From DASVVT01 sp036386415 (GTDB taxonomy: Bacteria; Acidobacteriota; Blastocatellia; Pyrinomonadales; Pyrinomonadaceae), in NCBI GenBank assembly GCA_036386415.1, contig DASVVT010000094.1, forward strand, positions 50,388-114,387: DNA of 64,000 nucleotides, in the 5' to 3' direction. Every line of letters begins with the position of its first letter. The first letter of the stretch is position 1. The translations under genes were made by a program, and so were the position numbers. The notes beneath the pieces were generated by a model. It did not search any database, had not been told where the DNA came from, and was given only the letters and a program-made list of their open reading frames with translations. Below, in pieces: positions 27,046-36,006 of the stretch.

Positions 27046-27198
27046 ATGAGAGTTTATTGTCAACAATGCGAGAGGGTGTTGCGAATGTGGGAGACGCGAT
27101 GTCCTTATTGCCACCAATCGGCGGTGAGCTGGCTACACATCGTCGTCATCGCCACCTTCGCCGTGACGACCGTCTTTTACCTGTTCAAGTTCTTTTAG
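27046..27198 (+). CDS. Small zinc-ribbon protein with C-terminal membrane anchor
   Basis: From ATG 27046 (GAGGT 5 nt upstream) the product is 50 residues. It has one zinc ribbon with CQQC and CPYC pairs, then a hydrophobic helix (LHIVVIATFAVTTVFYLF) at the very C-terminus, so it is probably tail-anchored. The frame can be extended to GTG 26995. The function is unknown. Its neighbours are also tiny and zinc-binding. Confidence 0.6.
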   Translation: MRVYCQQCERVLRMWETRCPYCHQSAVSWLHIVVIATFAVTTVFYLFKFF

Positions 27199-27271
27199 CC
27201 AGCATCTGAGGGAAGATCGAGAACGTAATCGGAACTTTGAAAACGGACAGTTCGAGGAGATCAAAGCGCCT

Positions 27272-27553
27272 ATGCCGGAAACAGAGAAAATTATCAGCCA
27301 ACGCTTCGGCGACACGATGGAAGAGGAGGAGTGGGCGGGAATAGATTCAAAATTCCGGCTCATCGTCGTGGCGGCTTTAAGAAGCAAGCAGCTTCAGCGC
27401 GGCGCGCGTCCACGCATCGAAGCAGACTCGCGCAGACATAGAAATACGAGCATCGCCCTCGAAGAAGTCAAACGCGGCCTCGTTCCTTTCAGCATCACCC
27501 CTAAAGCTCCAAAGACCAACGGGCATGTCGATCAGCCGTTGACGGATGAATAA
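27272..27553 (+). CDS. rpoZ: DNA-directed RNA polymerase omega subunit
   Basis: The 93-residue product contains the omega signature: SKFRLIVVAALRSKQLQRGA followed by RPRI, and IALEEVKRGLVPF. Omega helps fold and assemble the beta-prime subunit. The N-terminus (MPETEKIISQRFGDTMEEEE) and the C-terminal tail are ordinary for the family. It is not beside gmk or spoT, its usual neighbours, but among small zinc proteins and before a Crp/Fnr regulator. Whether it is the only rpoZ cannot be told from this window. Confidence 0.75.
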   Translation: MPETEKIISQRFGDTMEEEEWAGIDSKFRLIVVAALRSKQLQRGARPRIEADSRRHRNTSIALEEVKRGLVPFSITPKAPKTNGHVDQPLTDE

Positions 27554-27663
27554 TCATGAGCGGTATGGATTCCGAAGAAGCGCAAGACAGATTCGCGCCC
27601 CTTTGCTGAGCGATTCGAGTTGCCCTCATAGAGAAGAACTTTGACGGATCAAAGACGACCAGC

Positions 27664-27906
27664 ATGAACTCGTTGCGAGTCTATATCAACCCGGACAACA
27701 CCGGCGCGCTCAAAGGGCCTCAGGTCTTCTATAGTCGGCGCGCGGACGGCCCATACTATCGCTGGTTTTACGAGGAAGGACTTGAGCGATGGTGTGGCGC
27801 TCGTGTACGCCCATCCGATTCCGCGCTCAAGCTGCTCTGCATGACGAGTTGGAAAACCGTGCCCAGCGCCTTGCAGACGAAGCTCAATGAACATTACCTC
27901 GAATAG
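27664..27906 (+). CDS. Small protein of unknown function
   Basis: I do not recognise this 80-residue protein. It is rich in aromatic residues (YYRWFYEEGLERWCGARVRP) and ends in KLNEHYLE. No membrane segment, signal or metal motif is obvious. It lies between rpoZ and the Crp/Fnr gene in the same direction. The ribosome binding site is weak. Confidence 0.5.
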   Translation: MNSLRVYINPDNTGALKGPQVFYSRRADGPYYRWFYEEGLERWCGARVRPSDSALKLLCMTSWKTVPSALQTKLNEHYLE

Positions 27907-27959
27907 GCGTCGTCGAGATCAGGCTTGAGCGCACGACCGAACCTAAGGAGACTTTTCCG

Positions 27960-28691
27960 ATGTCCGAAGAACATTTCCACGCAGACAACCTGATTCTCAA
28001 CGCCCTCCCCGTTGAAGAGTATGAGCGGTTGCTCCCTCAGCTTGAGTTCGTCTCATTGCCGCTCGGCGAGACCCTTTATAAATCAGGCGATGTCATCGAG
28101 CACGTTTATTTTCCCGGCAATGCCCTCATCTCTCTCGTCACTCATATGAAAGGCGGAGTGATGGTCGAGGTGGGCGTGATCGGCAGAGACGGAATGGTGG
28201 GCATCCCTATCTTGCTCGGTGACGACATCGCATTTGAAGAGGCCATCGTGCAGATTGCAGGCGGCGCGATGCGTATGAGCTCGAATGTTCTCAAAGACGT
28301 ATTGAAGAGAGGCCATAGCCCGCTTCTCACACGGCTCCTTCTATATACGCGCATCCTCATGAAGGAGGTCGCGCAAACGGCAGCCTGTAATCGGCTGCAC
28401 ACGGTCGAAGAGAGACTCTCGCGCTGGCTCCTGATGTGCTGCGACCGGATGGAGGCCGACGAGCTGCATCTGACTCAGAAGTTCATTTCGGGCATGCTCG
28501 GAATACGCTCGACGGAAGTTTACGGCGCGACAAGACGCCTACAAACCGAAGGGTTGATTCTCTATTCACAGGATGAAATCAGCATCTTGAACCGAAAGGG
28601 TCTGGAGGAGTTCGCCTGCGAATGCTACCAGATCGTCAAGGGAACTGACGGCCTTCAATCACACCCCAGCAGCTCGCAGGCCGTGGCTTGA
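27960..28691 (+). CDS. Crp/Fnr family transcriptional regulator
   Basis: The 243-residue protein has a cyclic-nucleotide-binding-type beta-roll (about residues 15-130, SLPLGETLYKSGDVIEHVYF and VEVGVIGRDGMVGIP). A dimer helix and a C-terminal Crp-type winged HTH (about 165-230, LTQKFISGMLGIRSTEVYGA) follow. The usual cAMP-contact signature is not clear, and no Fnr-type iron-sulfur cysteines are seen at the N-terminus. AAGGAG lies nine bases before the ATG. Targets are unknown. It may control the upstream small genes or act globally. Confidence 0.85.
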   Translation: MSEEHFHADNLILNALPVEEYERLLPQLEFVSLPLGETLYKSGDVIEHVYFPGNALISLVTHMKGGVMVEVGVIGRDGMVGIPILLGDDIAFEEAIVQIAGGAMRMSSNVLKDVLKRGHSPLLTRLLLYTRILMKEVAQTAACNRLHTVEERLSRWLLMCCDRMEADELHLTQKFISGMLGIRSTEVYGATRRLQTEGLILYSQDEISILNRKGLEEFACECYQIVKGTDGLQSHPSSSQAVA

Positions 28692-28735
28692 GAGCGGTCT
28701 TTGGAGCGGATTTCATTTGGCAGTAGGGAAGATAA

Positions 28736-28833
28736 ACCGCAAAGGACGCCAAGGAGGAAGACGCCAAGGGCGCAGAGAAATCTTTGCGTTCTTTGCGGTC
28801 TCGCTTTGCGTCCTTTGCGGTGAGACGTTCGCT
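28736..28833. repeat. Palindromic repeat of the CGCAAAGGACGC family
   Basis: AACCGCAAAGGACGCCAAGG onward pairs with a right arm containing TTGCGTCCTTTGCGGT. The remaining bases to 29020 hold shorter copies (for example CGTAAAGGACGCGAAG at 28884) and no gene that I can see. Confidence 0.8.
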
Positions 28834-29020
28834 CTTCACATACACTCAATTGAAATTTGCTCTGCGTAGGGTGCGAGGCGATAAACGTAAAGGACGCGAA
28901 GAATGTAAAAGAAGTCGTTTCTCTTGACACCCCTGTCCGGTCTCTCTCTCTTGGCGTCTATTACCTCTCGCGCTCTTGAGCGTTTGATTCTCTTCTCATA
29001 GGCTAATGAAAACTTTTTGA

Positions 29021-31486
29021 TTAGAGAGGCTTGTCGGCGACGCTTCCCGGCTGCCCGCCATGATCCGCTCCACGGATCACGCCGCTCTCGTCCAGATAGA
29101 AGGATTGTCTGCCGGTCTTGCCATATTCTGTAGGCGTCGCCGTCACCTGGAACTTGTCAGCCGTCGTCGTGATCTCAAGCCTGTACCCCTCTGTCTCCAG
29201 CACACGCATTGGAACTAACTGCTCGCTCACGAGCTGTTCGCGAGTGGCGTAGCTGCCCTTGCCTCTGCCTTCTTTATAGGTTGTCTGAGCAGAGCGGATC
29301 ATCATCAGAACGCCGACTACGCTTAGCTCGTTGTTCATGATGGGCGTCGCCTTGCGGTCGACGCTCAAACCGGCCATGAACATGGTGATCCAGTCTTTGG
29401 GCAGGTGCAGCTCGTGAAAAAACCCCGCATTATCACTGACAACGGCGTGCGTGATGGGGCTGGCCTTCTGATTGAAGCGTGAGAACAGTTCCTGAAGCTG
29501 GTCGTCCAGTTGCACGAACGGCTCATTGCTGGCCGTCAACTCCGGCGAGAGGTAAACCTGGCCGAGCATCCGGCTGGCTTGCCAGTTCGTAGAGTTCTTG
29601 AAGTCCGGATTGCTCGCCAGCGTCTGGTTGTTCTCATGCGCGTCGATCACGGAGCGCAGGGCTGCTACCTCCGGCGAGACGACCAGAAAATCATCTATGA
29701 AGGCCATCGCAATCATCCCGTAATTCGTGATCTCAAAGCGAGCGCGCTTTTCGGTCTGAATGGCCGCGCCGGGCGCTTTGATACCGATCACTTCAAGCAC
29801 GCGCGGCAGCAGCTCGCGCACCCTCTCTTTATCGTTGAGAGAGATGAAGACGGTGAGACCCGTCTGAGACGATTGGGCAGCGGTTTCGCTGTTTGGTTGA
29901 ATCCCGCTGTTAGGGCTGAACTTGAAGAGATTGGCCGGAAGATCAAGGGCGACCTCGTTGCCCAGTGCACCGAACAGGTCTTCCTTGATCTTAAAGCCGA
30001 GCGCCTGCTCGAAGAGCGCCATCTGAAGCTCGACGGCAGAGCTTTCGTTCTCCGGTTGAGAGCCGTGTTTTAAAAGCCTCTGGGCGTCCCTCATCCCTTT
30101 AAGCCACGCGTCGTAGGTGCGCGGCATGTCTAGAGAGAGGCTGACGAACAGGGCTGTGTCGGCGGGCGACAGTGAAGTGGCTCTGGGCGTTATTTCCGGG
30201 CCGGAGACGATTGAAGGGAAGAAGGGGATGATGACGTTGGGCGTTTCCGAAGCGTTGATAAGCAGCGCGCGCACGACGACATCACCGCCTTCGAGCGCGG
30301 CGGCCATTCCGATTGCGTCCGGCAAACTCGGAGCGCCTCCGAACAGTCCCCCGAACATCTGTATAGCCATCATGCGCTTGTCCCGCCCGCGTACAGACTC
30401 TTGCGACGGCGGTGCTGGCGGCGGCTCCGACACAGATACTTCCGGTGGAGGAACAACTTCAGGGGCGATTGACAGGTCTTCTTCAGGGGCGACGGACGGG
30501 TCTTCTCCGGGAGCAAGGATAATCTCTTCATCCATAGCCGTGACGGAGGAGGGGTTCTCAGGCGCAACCGTACGTGCTGGCGCTGGCGACTGCTCACCCG
30601 GCCTGGCCGTGATCTCTGTTACCCCGGGAGGTGTGCCAGGCTTGAGCAATGGATCAGCGTCAACGGAATGCGGCTCGACGACCAGTTGAGCATCTGTCCT
30701 GACGGGCAGAGCGAGCTTGATGTCGTAATAGATGAAGAGAGGCTCGGATGCGAAACGGCTGCGCGCTCTCTGAAAGTTCGGGTCAGCGGCGAGAAGCTGG
30801 CTGCCGTCTGGTCTCAGGTTCTTCAAAGCGAATGACGCGTCGCTCATCAAGATGAGACCGCCCGTGCGCTGTATGAAGAATGACTTGACGGCGGTAGACG
30901 CTTGTGGCTGTTTGGGAGGCTGGACTTTTTTGTTCGCCTCCGTCTTTTTGCCAGCATTGGTTTGTGCCGGAGCGGGAATCGAGGTCTGGAGCGACGAGAA
31001 GAAGCTGCGAAATTTCGGCTCAAGCTTGATCGCATCCTCAGGGGAAGCAAGCTCGACGGCGACGAAATTTTGCGGGAGCCCAGACCTGACTGGAGACGCC
31101 ACAAACATCACTCGCGAGGTGGCGAGCGCATCCGCATTCGCATACAGAAACTGGATGGCTCCTTTCACCTCCACGGGCAAAGAGCCAAGCAGCCGCGCGG
31201 GTTCGAGCATCTCTATGACGGGAGTCGAGCGCGCAAGCTGTCCGATCATGCGCACCTCGCCGTAAAGTTTATAGCTCTTGGCCGCAAGCAGCGTGTCGAA
31301 CGTAAGCTCGTCCTCTTTTGCGCCGGCCTGCTGCGCCTGAACGGCGCTCGGTGATGATGCAGGAGTCGGCGTCGGCGCGATAGTCTTTGTCGTCGGCTGC
31401 TTCTGCTGGGCGATGACAGGTGTGATAAGTAAAAGGGTGGCGAGGAGCAGCGATGAGAGCTGCCCGGCGCTTGATACAAATTTCAT
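29021..31486 (-). CDS. Large secreted protein of unknown function
   Basis: From ATG 31486 there are 821 residues; the frame extends nine codons further. There is a signal peptide (about 1-27, ending TPVIA). Two long globular regions flank a Pro/Ala/Glu-rich linker (about residues 265-380). The pattern of alternating beta strands with DTALFVSLSLDMPRTYDAWL, KEDLFGALGNEVALDLPA and GMIAMAFIDDFLVVSPEVAA resembles DUF3352-type extracellular proteins. I put this forward only as a possibility. It stands alone on the minus strand. Confidence 0.7.
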   Translation of the reverse strand: MKFVSSAGQLSSLLLATLLLITPVIAQQKQPTTKTIAPTPTPASSPSAVQAQQAGAKEDELTFDTLLAAKSYKLYGEVRMIGQLARSTPVIEMLEPARLLGSLPVEVKGAIQFLYANADALATSRVMFVASPVRSGLPQNFVAVELASPEDAIKLEPKFRSFFSSLQTSIPAPAQTNAGKKTEANKKVQPPKQPQASTAVKSFFIQRTGGLILMSDASFALKNLRPDGSQLLAADPNFQRARSRFASEPLFIYYDIKLALPVRTDAQLVVEPHSVDADPLLKPGTPPGVTEITARPGEQSPAPARTVAPENPSSVTAMDEEIILAPGEDPSVAPEEDLSIAPEVVPPPEVSVSEPPPAPPSQESVRGRDKRMMAIQMFGGLFGGAPSLPDAIGMAAALEGGDVVVRALLINASETPNVIIPFFPSIVSGPEITPRATSLSPADTALFVSLSLDMPRTYDAWLKGMRDAQRLLKHGSQPENESSAVELQMALFEQALGFKIKEDLFGALGNEVALDLPANLFKFSPNSGIQPNSETAAQSSQTGLTVFISLNDKERVRELLPRVLEVIGIKAPGAAIQTEKRARFEITNYGMIAMAFIDDFLVVSPEVAALRSVIDAHENNQTLASNPDFKNSTNWQASRMLGQVYLSPELTASNEPFVQLDDQLQELFSRFNQKASPITHAVVSDNAGFFHELHLPKDWITMFMAGLSVDRKATPIMNNELSVVGVLMMIRSAQTTYKEGRGKGSYATREQLVSEQLVPMRVLETEGYRLEITTTADKFQVTATPTEYGKTGRQSFYLDESGVIRGADHGGQPGSVADKPL

Positions 31487-31640
31487 ATTCACTTTCTGGG
31501 TGAGGCCGCTCATTTCAAGCCTCGCAAAATTTTGCTTTGTGGTTCAGGTCGGGAAGACTTTCTTCAGAGATCGAACGAGAAGGAACGTGTGACCGCAAAA
31601 AGATTAAGACAGACACCTCGATTATGTAAAGCCGTAGAGA

Positions 31641-31736
<96 letters not shown>

Positions 31737-32807
31737 TCAGTCCATGCGAAGCGCCTGGCCGACCGATGGATCGCGGCGCACGCGCCAGATTTTCGAGTCA
31801 AGGTAATAATGCACGAAGGCGTAACCCCAGAAGAATGCGGCGAGCAATTCTATGAACAGCGTCTTCTCTCTCCCCATGATGTACTGGCGCGGCGCTTGAT
31901 ACCAGAGGCCGAAGAGAATGCCGAAGGCTATGTAATAGAGCAAGCGGCGGCTGATTAACTCGGCTTCGCCGTAGCGCTCCCTGCACGCCTCGCCCGTTTT
32001 GTACTTCTGATTGTGAAACCAGATCAGGCGATGGTATTGCAGGTTGTGATAGATGGTCAGGATGGCGACGATGGCGATGGGCTTGTGCGGCATCGGTGTG
32101 AGCAGCACGATCCAGTGCATCGGTATCGCCGCCGCGAGCAGCAGGTACTTGGGAACATCCAGAGGCTGCCCCTGCACCGCGCGCTGCAACTGGCGGAAGA
32201 CCCACGCCACGCCTGCCAGCACGCATCCGGCGAGCAGCGCAGTTTCCAGTCCGCCGATTGCAAAGTGGAGCGGCAGGGGGACGCGCTCCATCGCTTCCGG
32301 GTCGCGCGTGATGAAGGCCACGAACGGGTAGCTGAACGCGAGCAGAAGAAAGACGCGGTCGAGCGCGTTATCCGGCGGGGCGAGGTCAAGGTTCTTCTTC
32401 TTGTAAAGCACCATGAACCCGTAGTGCTGCTTGACCAGATGATAATAGGCCCATAGCGCCGCGAGAAAGAAGAAAACGAGGCCAGCACCGGCGAGCACCA
32501 TCAAGGGGCCGACGACGAAGAACAGGAGCGACCCCCAGAGCAGGCGTTTACGCGCACGCCGCTCCGTGCGGTCGAAATAGGTGCGCGAGAACGTGGCGAA
32601 GACGTGCGGCGCATCAATCAGCACAGCCCACACCGCGACCATCCAGACGAGCGGCAGCAGTCCCGTCACGTAGAGCGCGAGCAGCGCGTAGCTTGAGAGG
32701 ACGGAGCCGATGAACCAGACCAGATCATCACGCGCGCTGATGATCCAGCGGAGCGAAACAACCCCTGCTCGCGCCTCATCGACGATTGTCCGTGTGGTGG
32801 CCGACAT
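31737..32807 (-). CDS. Histidine-rich integral membrane protein
   Basis: The 356-residue protein has about eight predicted membrane helices. Conserved-looking histidine clusters lie at helix ends: DAPHVFATFSRTYFD, YYHLVKQHYGF and YHNLQYHRLIWFHNQ. This arrangement recalls membrane-bound di-metal oxidoreductases (desaturase/hydroxylase or Brp/Blh-like), but the exact motifs of those families are not met. I cannot name the family. The ATG start at 32807 has no strong ribosome binding site. A palindromic repeat abuts its stop codon. Confidence 0.7.
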   Translation of the reverse strand: MSATTRTIVDEARAGVVSLRWIISARDDLVWFIGSVLSSYALLALYVTGLLPLVWMVAVWAVLIDAPHVFATFSRTYFDRTERRARKRLLWGSLLFFVVGPLMVLAGAGLVFFFLAALWAYYHLVKQHYGFMVLYKKKNLDLAPPDNALDRVFLLLAFSYPFVAFITRDPEAMERVPLPLHFAIGGLETALLAGCVLAGVAWVFRQLQRAVQGQPLDVPKYLLLAAAIPMHWIVLLTPMPHKPIAIVAILTIYHNLQYHRLIWFHNQKYKTGEACRERYGEAELISRRLLYYIAFGILFGLWYQAPRQYIMGREKTLFIELLAAFFWGYAFVHYYLDSKIWRVRRDPSVGQALRMD

Positions 32808-33023
32808 CAGCTATCTAAGAGAAGCGAAACACGCCCGCCGGATAGACACGCTCCGCTCCGGCGGCTCATAATTAAAAGGGAGACCTCAACTACAAGGCAA
32901 TCGAATTTTATCACCAAACGGGATGAAACCACAGATGAGCTGAGATACGTGCAGGTCAAACAGGGTGTGAAAGTCAGGACTTGAATTTGCGCAATCTACT
33001 GTCCGACAACTCATCAAGAGATT
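32808..33023. other. Intergenic region with no recognised feature
   Basis: Between the membrane-protein gene and the attC-like site I see only a CGCCGGA/TCCGGCG pair (about 32835-32865). CGACAACTCATCAAG at about 33004 looks like one arm of an attC site in the opposite orientation. No gene is supported. Confidence 0.3.
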
Positions 33024-33135
33024 TATTCACGACCGAATTAAACTTGCCCCGCCGGGAGCAGCCCTCAACATTATCGCAGCAGACAATCATGAAAAGCATG
33101 CTATCGAGGCGTCGCGTTGAATGAGTTGCCAGGCG
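33024..33135 (-). other. Degenerate attC-like site
   Basis: The minus strand reads GCCTGGCAACTCATTCAACG, close to the attC left arm (R''/L'' of aadA type), with GG where the core has AA. The far arm (GTTTAATTCGGTCGTGAAT) keeps TTTAATTC but has lost the GTTRRRY core. The middle (ATGCTTTTCATGATTGTCTG) is clearly related to the middle of the intact site at 35868-35976. Confidence 0.5.
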
Positions 33136-33204
33136 TCCGCTCACTGCTTAACAAAGCATTTTCCAGACTTAGAGCGGTTTTCAATTGAGCATAAGGGAAT
33201 GAAG

Positions 33205-33312
33205 AAGAGAATTAAACGCAAAGGACGCAAAGGAAAGACTCGCAAAGGACGCGAAGAAGAATCTCCTTTGCGTTCTTTGCGTCTTCTCCTTTGCGTTCTT
33301 TGCGTTTAAAGG
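33205..33312. repeat. Palindromic repeat of the CGCAAAGG family
   Basis: TTAAACGCAAAGGACGCAAA onward and a right arm ending TTTGCGTTCTTTGCGTTTAA are reverse complements. Inner units (CGCAAAGGACGCGAAGAAG) also pair. It lies between the kinase stop codon and the attC-like site. Confidence 0.88.
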
Positions 33313-33393
33313 TTTTCCCTACATGCAAATGAAATCTGCTCTAATTAAATGCGTCAGCTCGAATATTTGCCATCTCATACTTCTAACTTTTTC

Positions 33394-35079
33394 CTATTCC
33401 CAATCAAACGCTATATTTGAAATGGGAGTATCTTCCATATCAACAGAGCCGCGATAAACATTGCCTATTTCCATACGAACCCACGTTGTCATGATTCCTC
33501 CCACCTCAAGCTTTTGCTCGACCATTCCATCTGGAAAAGTAAAGGGTCGTGAAGTCCCATCGGAAAAATGGAAGGTGGCGCTGGCTAGTCGGTTGTTTTG
33601 CTTCCAGAGCTCAGGGGTTTTAAAGTATCCGGGAGTAATAATTATTCGATTGAGTTTTACCTCGCGGTTAAAATCGAATTGGATCCATTGGCCGATTCCC
33701 GGCCCCCTTACCCCTTCAACCCACGCGGTTGCTAAGCTCTGATCCAACACATTGCCGGGTTCGTAAGTACTGCTTCCCTTTGGATCGCGTTTGGAAGACG
33801 CCGTAGCTGTAATTTTCACCGGGATTGAAACAGGTTCTTTGATCGAAACAGTTTCTTTAGCTCTCGAAGCAAGCCATACCGCCACCCCAACCCCTCCCGC
33901 AATTAAGACCAATACTATGACGATATATTTGAGCGTCGAACCCCTATCTGGCTTGATTGGTTGAGGTGTAGGGCGCAAAACTTCCGGTTTGGCTAACTTT
34001 GCCAATAAAGTCAAAACTCGCGCTTGATATTGGGGGTCTGCTCGCTGCACGCCCCAAAATTTTGGGCGCGTAGGCCACTTTATGGGCAAAGCTTCTATTT
34101 TAGCTGGATTATTAATATAGAGTGGTGGAGGGCCAGACGCAGCAAGAGTTGGGTCTAATCCAGCCCCTTTCTTTTGTAGACCTTCTGTAGGAGCGAGTAT
34201 GGTCGGCGGTAGAGCAGTTCCCTTTAACTCAACACTTGATGGTTCTTGCTTTTCACTCGCTGCTCGTAATCTCTGGCGCAGTTCTGCCGCGCTAGCCGGG
34301 CGTTTAGCGATATTAGTCGCCATCGCAAGTTGCAGAGCTTCCACCACCTTAAGAGGGACTTCTGGATTTATCTCATTAGCTGGACGTAATGGGTCAGGCT
34401 GCTCATTCGCTAAAGCCATCGCGCGGCTTAATGCGTCAGGGGGAACTGTGCCTGTCAACAAATGATAGAGAGTAGCTGCCAGAGAGTAAAGATCGCTGCG
34501 GGCATCCGTACCTGTTCCATGAATCTGCTCTAATGGTGCATAGTTAGGCGTATAACCAAAGATGCTTCCTGATGTTGTGACTCTCGATGTTTGTCCGGCA
34601 AAGCCTTTAGCCAATCCGAAATCAAGCAGAATGATTTGATTGCGCCCGGTCACCTTTAGATTCTGCGGTTTAATGTCACGATGAATGACAGGCGGTTCAT
34701 GGCTATGAAGATACTCAAGAGCGTCAAGCAACTGGTCTGCCCACCTTAAAACATCATCAACAGGAAATGCGCCGCCTCTCTTCTGCTGCATCTCCGATAA
34801 ATCATCACCCTCGATGAAGTCCATCACAAGAAATTGACCATCACCTTCTGTGAAATGGTCAATCACTCTTGCCAATGCAGGGTGGCGCAGCATGTTAAGA
34901 AAGCGTGCTTCACGCTCAAATTGCTTGCGTAGAGCTTCTTCTGTAAAGTGAGTTTCTTTCAGAGCTACTTGGTTCTCGAAACGTAGGTCTATAGCCTCGT
35001 AGACAGTTCCCATGCCGCCTTGCGCAAGTTGCCGTATGATTTGGTAGCGATCCTGTAGAATAGTGTTGGGAGTCAGCAT
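33394..35079 (-). CDS. Eukaryotic-type Ser/Thr protein kinase with extracellular discoidin-like domain
   Basis: The 561-residue protein has a complete kinase domain (about 11-270): LAQGGMGTVYEA, Lys41 in VALKET, HRDIKPQN (133-140) and DFGLAKG (153-159). A juxtamembrane linker, one membrane helix (YIVIVLVLIAGGVGVAVWLA, about 386-406) and an extracytoplasmic C-terminal domain of about 140 residues follow. The last is beta-rich (SKRDPKGSSTYEPGNVLDQS, QWIQFDFNREVKLNRIIITP) and resembles F5/8-type C (discoidin) sugar-binding domains. It is a one-pass receptor kinase architecture. Base composition is lower in G+C than adjacent genes, and the flanks look like a mobile cassette. Confidence 0.9.
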   Translation of the reverse strand: MLTPNTILQDRYQIIRQLAQGGMGTVYEAIDLRFENQVALKETHFTEEALRKQFEREARFLNMLRHPALARVIDHFTEGDGQFLVMDFIEGDDLSEMQQKRGGAFPVDDVLRWADQLLDALEYLHSHEPPVIHRDIKPQNLKVTGRNQIILLDFGLAKGFAGQTSRVTTSGSIFGYTPNYAPLEQIHGTGTDARSDLYSLAATLYHLLTGTVPPDALSRAMALANEQPDPLRPANEINPEVPLKVVEALQLAMATNIAKRPASAAELRQRLRAASEKQEPSSVELKGTALPPTILAPTEGLQKKGAGLDPTLAASGPPPLYINNPAKIEALPIKWPTRPKFWGVQRADPQYQARVLTLLAKLAKPEVLRPTPQPIKPDRGSTLKYIVIVLVLIAGGVGVAVWLASRAKETVSIKEPVSIPVKITATASSKRDPKGSSTYEPGNVLDQSLATAWVEGVRGPGIGQWIQFDFNREVKLNRIIITPGYFKTPELWKQNNRLASATFHFSDGTSRPFTFPDGMVEQKLEVGGIMTTWVRMEIGNVYRGSVDMEDTPISNIAFDWE

Positions 35080-35137
35080 AGGAGAGGCTCAACAGGTTAA
35101 GTTAAAGAACTGCTGCATAGTATCTGCGTTTAATTCC

Positions 35138-35645
35138 TTTCGCAAGCGAAGCGACAGCCACCACGAATCTACAAACAGCGCATGACGAAGCGGTGGCGGC
35201 GCGGCAGGAGTCGAAGAACAAGACCGCCGTGCAGAGCCAGGCCGAGGACGAACTTGACGACGTGCTGACACGGCTCGCAGGCTACGTCTCTAGCGTCAGT
35301 GGTGACGACGAAGCACCGGTCACCAGCGCGGGCATGTCATTGCAACAACCAAAAGCACCGGCTGGGCCGCCCGCCGTGCCGCAATCTTTCGCCGCGACGA
35401 CCGGCGACAACGACGGCGAGATAGACCTCGGCTGGAGTGCGGTTGACGGCGCACAAAGCTACATCATCGAGCAGAGCCCGCAAGGGCCGCCCAATGCCTC
35501 TTGGACGCACCTTCAGACGACAGTCAAATCGGCGCACACCGCGACGGGTCTAACGAGCGGCACGCGCTACTATTTCAGAGTCGCCGCCATCAACTCCAAC
35601 GGACAGAGCGGCTGGAGCGACATCTCTACCAGAATCGCTCCCTGA
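35138..35645 (+). pseudogene. N-terminally truncated fibronectin type III protein
   Basis: The in-frame sequence is open from just after TAG 35118 and reads as natural protein from about 35138 (FASEATATTNLQTAHDEAVA). A helical segment follows, then one fibronectin type III domain (EIDLGWSAVDGAQSYIIEQS ... TATGLTSGTRYYFRVAAINS). No start codon with a ribosome binding site is present; GTG 35193 is the first candidate. The missing N-terminus points to breakage next to the kinase cassette, whose core site is 45 bp away. A GCGGGTC/GACCCGC hairpin (about 35821-35851) may be its old terminator. Confidence 0.6.
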
Positions 35646-35695
35646 CCGCTCAACATCATCGGTAGTCTAGAGCAAATTTCAACCGGGTGCAGAAC

Positions 35696-35767
35696 TGTAG
35701 GGGCAGGGCTTGTCCCTGCCCGCTCAATCGGCCAAAGCTGCGGGCAGGGACAAGCCCTGCCCCTACA
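35696..35767. repeat. Perfect GC-rich inverted repeat
   Basis: TGTAGGGGCAGGGCTTGTCC onward (35696-35723) is the exact reverse complement of 35740-35767. The loop is 16 nt. It lies between the fibronectin-III remnant and the attC site. The rest of 35646-35867 has only the hairpin near 35821. Confidence 0.92.
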
Positions 35768-35867
35768 ATTTTATCTGCATCCATGTGAAAAACGCGCTAA
35801 ACAACATCTCAGGCGGGCATGCGGGTCGTGCCTTCAGGGGTATGACCCGCCCTGCTTGAGCAGGTGG

Positions 35868-35976
35868 TTCTAACGCCTGAATTAACCCGCCGCCCGCGAA
35901 TGGCATCCAAGATTATTGCAGCAAACGAGCATGAAAGGAATGCTACCGGGCGGTCAGGCTGAATGAGTTGTTAGGT
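35868..35976 (-). other. attC-like recombination site, nearly canonical
   Basis: Read on the minus strand, the left end is ACCTAAC (a perfect RYYYAAC) followed by AACTCATTCAGCCTGACCGC. The right end is GGCGGGTTAATTCAGGCGTT followed by AGAA. The two arms match those of aadA-type attC sites (CTAACAATTCGTTCAAGC and its partner) almost position by position and can fold on each other. It is 109 bp, starts 30 bp after the antitoxin-fusion stop codon and points the right way for a minus-strand cassette gene. Confidence 0.75.
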
Positions 35977-36006
35977 GGCGTGAGGAATGAAAACACAATT
36001 GGATGA

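Larger units (their letters stand above)
33013..35093 (-). mobile_element. Cassette-like element carrying a Ser/Thr kinase
   Basis: On the minus strand the segment opens with a core site, GTTGAGC (35087-35093, fits GTTRRRY), seven bases before the kinase ATG. It ends with a decayed attC-like site (33024-33135). A short distance from core to start, one gene and an attC behind it is the layout of an integron gene cassette. The gene is lower in G+C than its surroundings. A CGCAAAGG palindrome (33205-33312) has entered between gene and attC. No integrase is in view. Confidence 0.5.
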
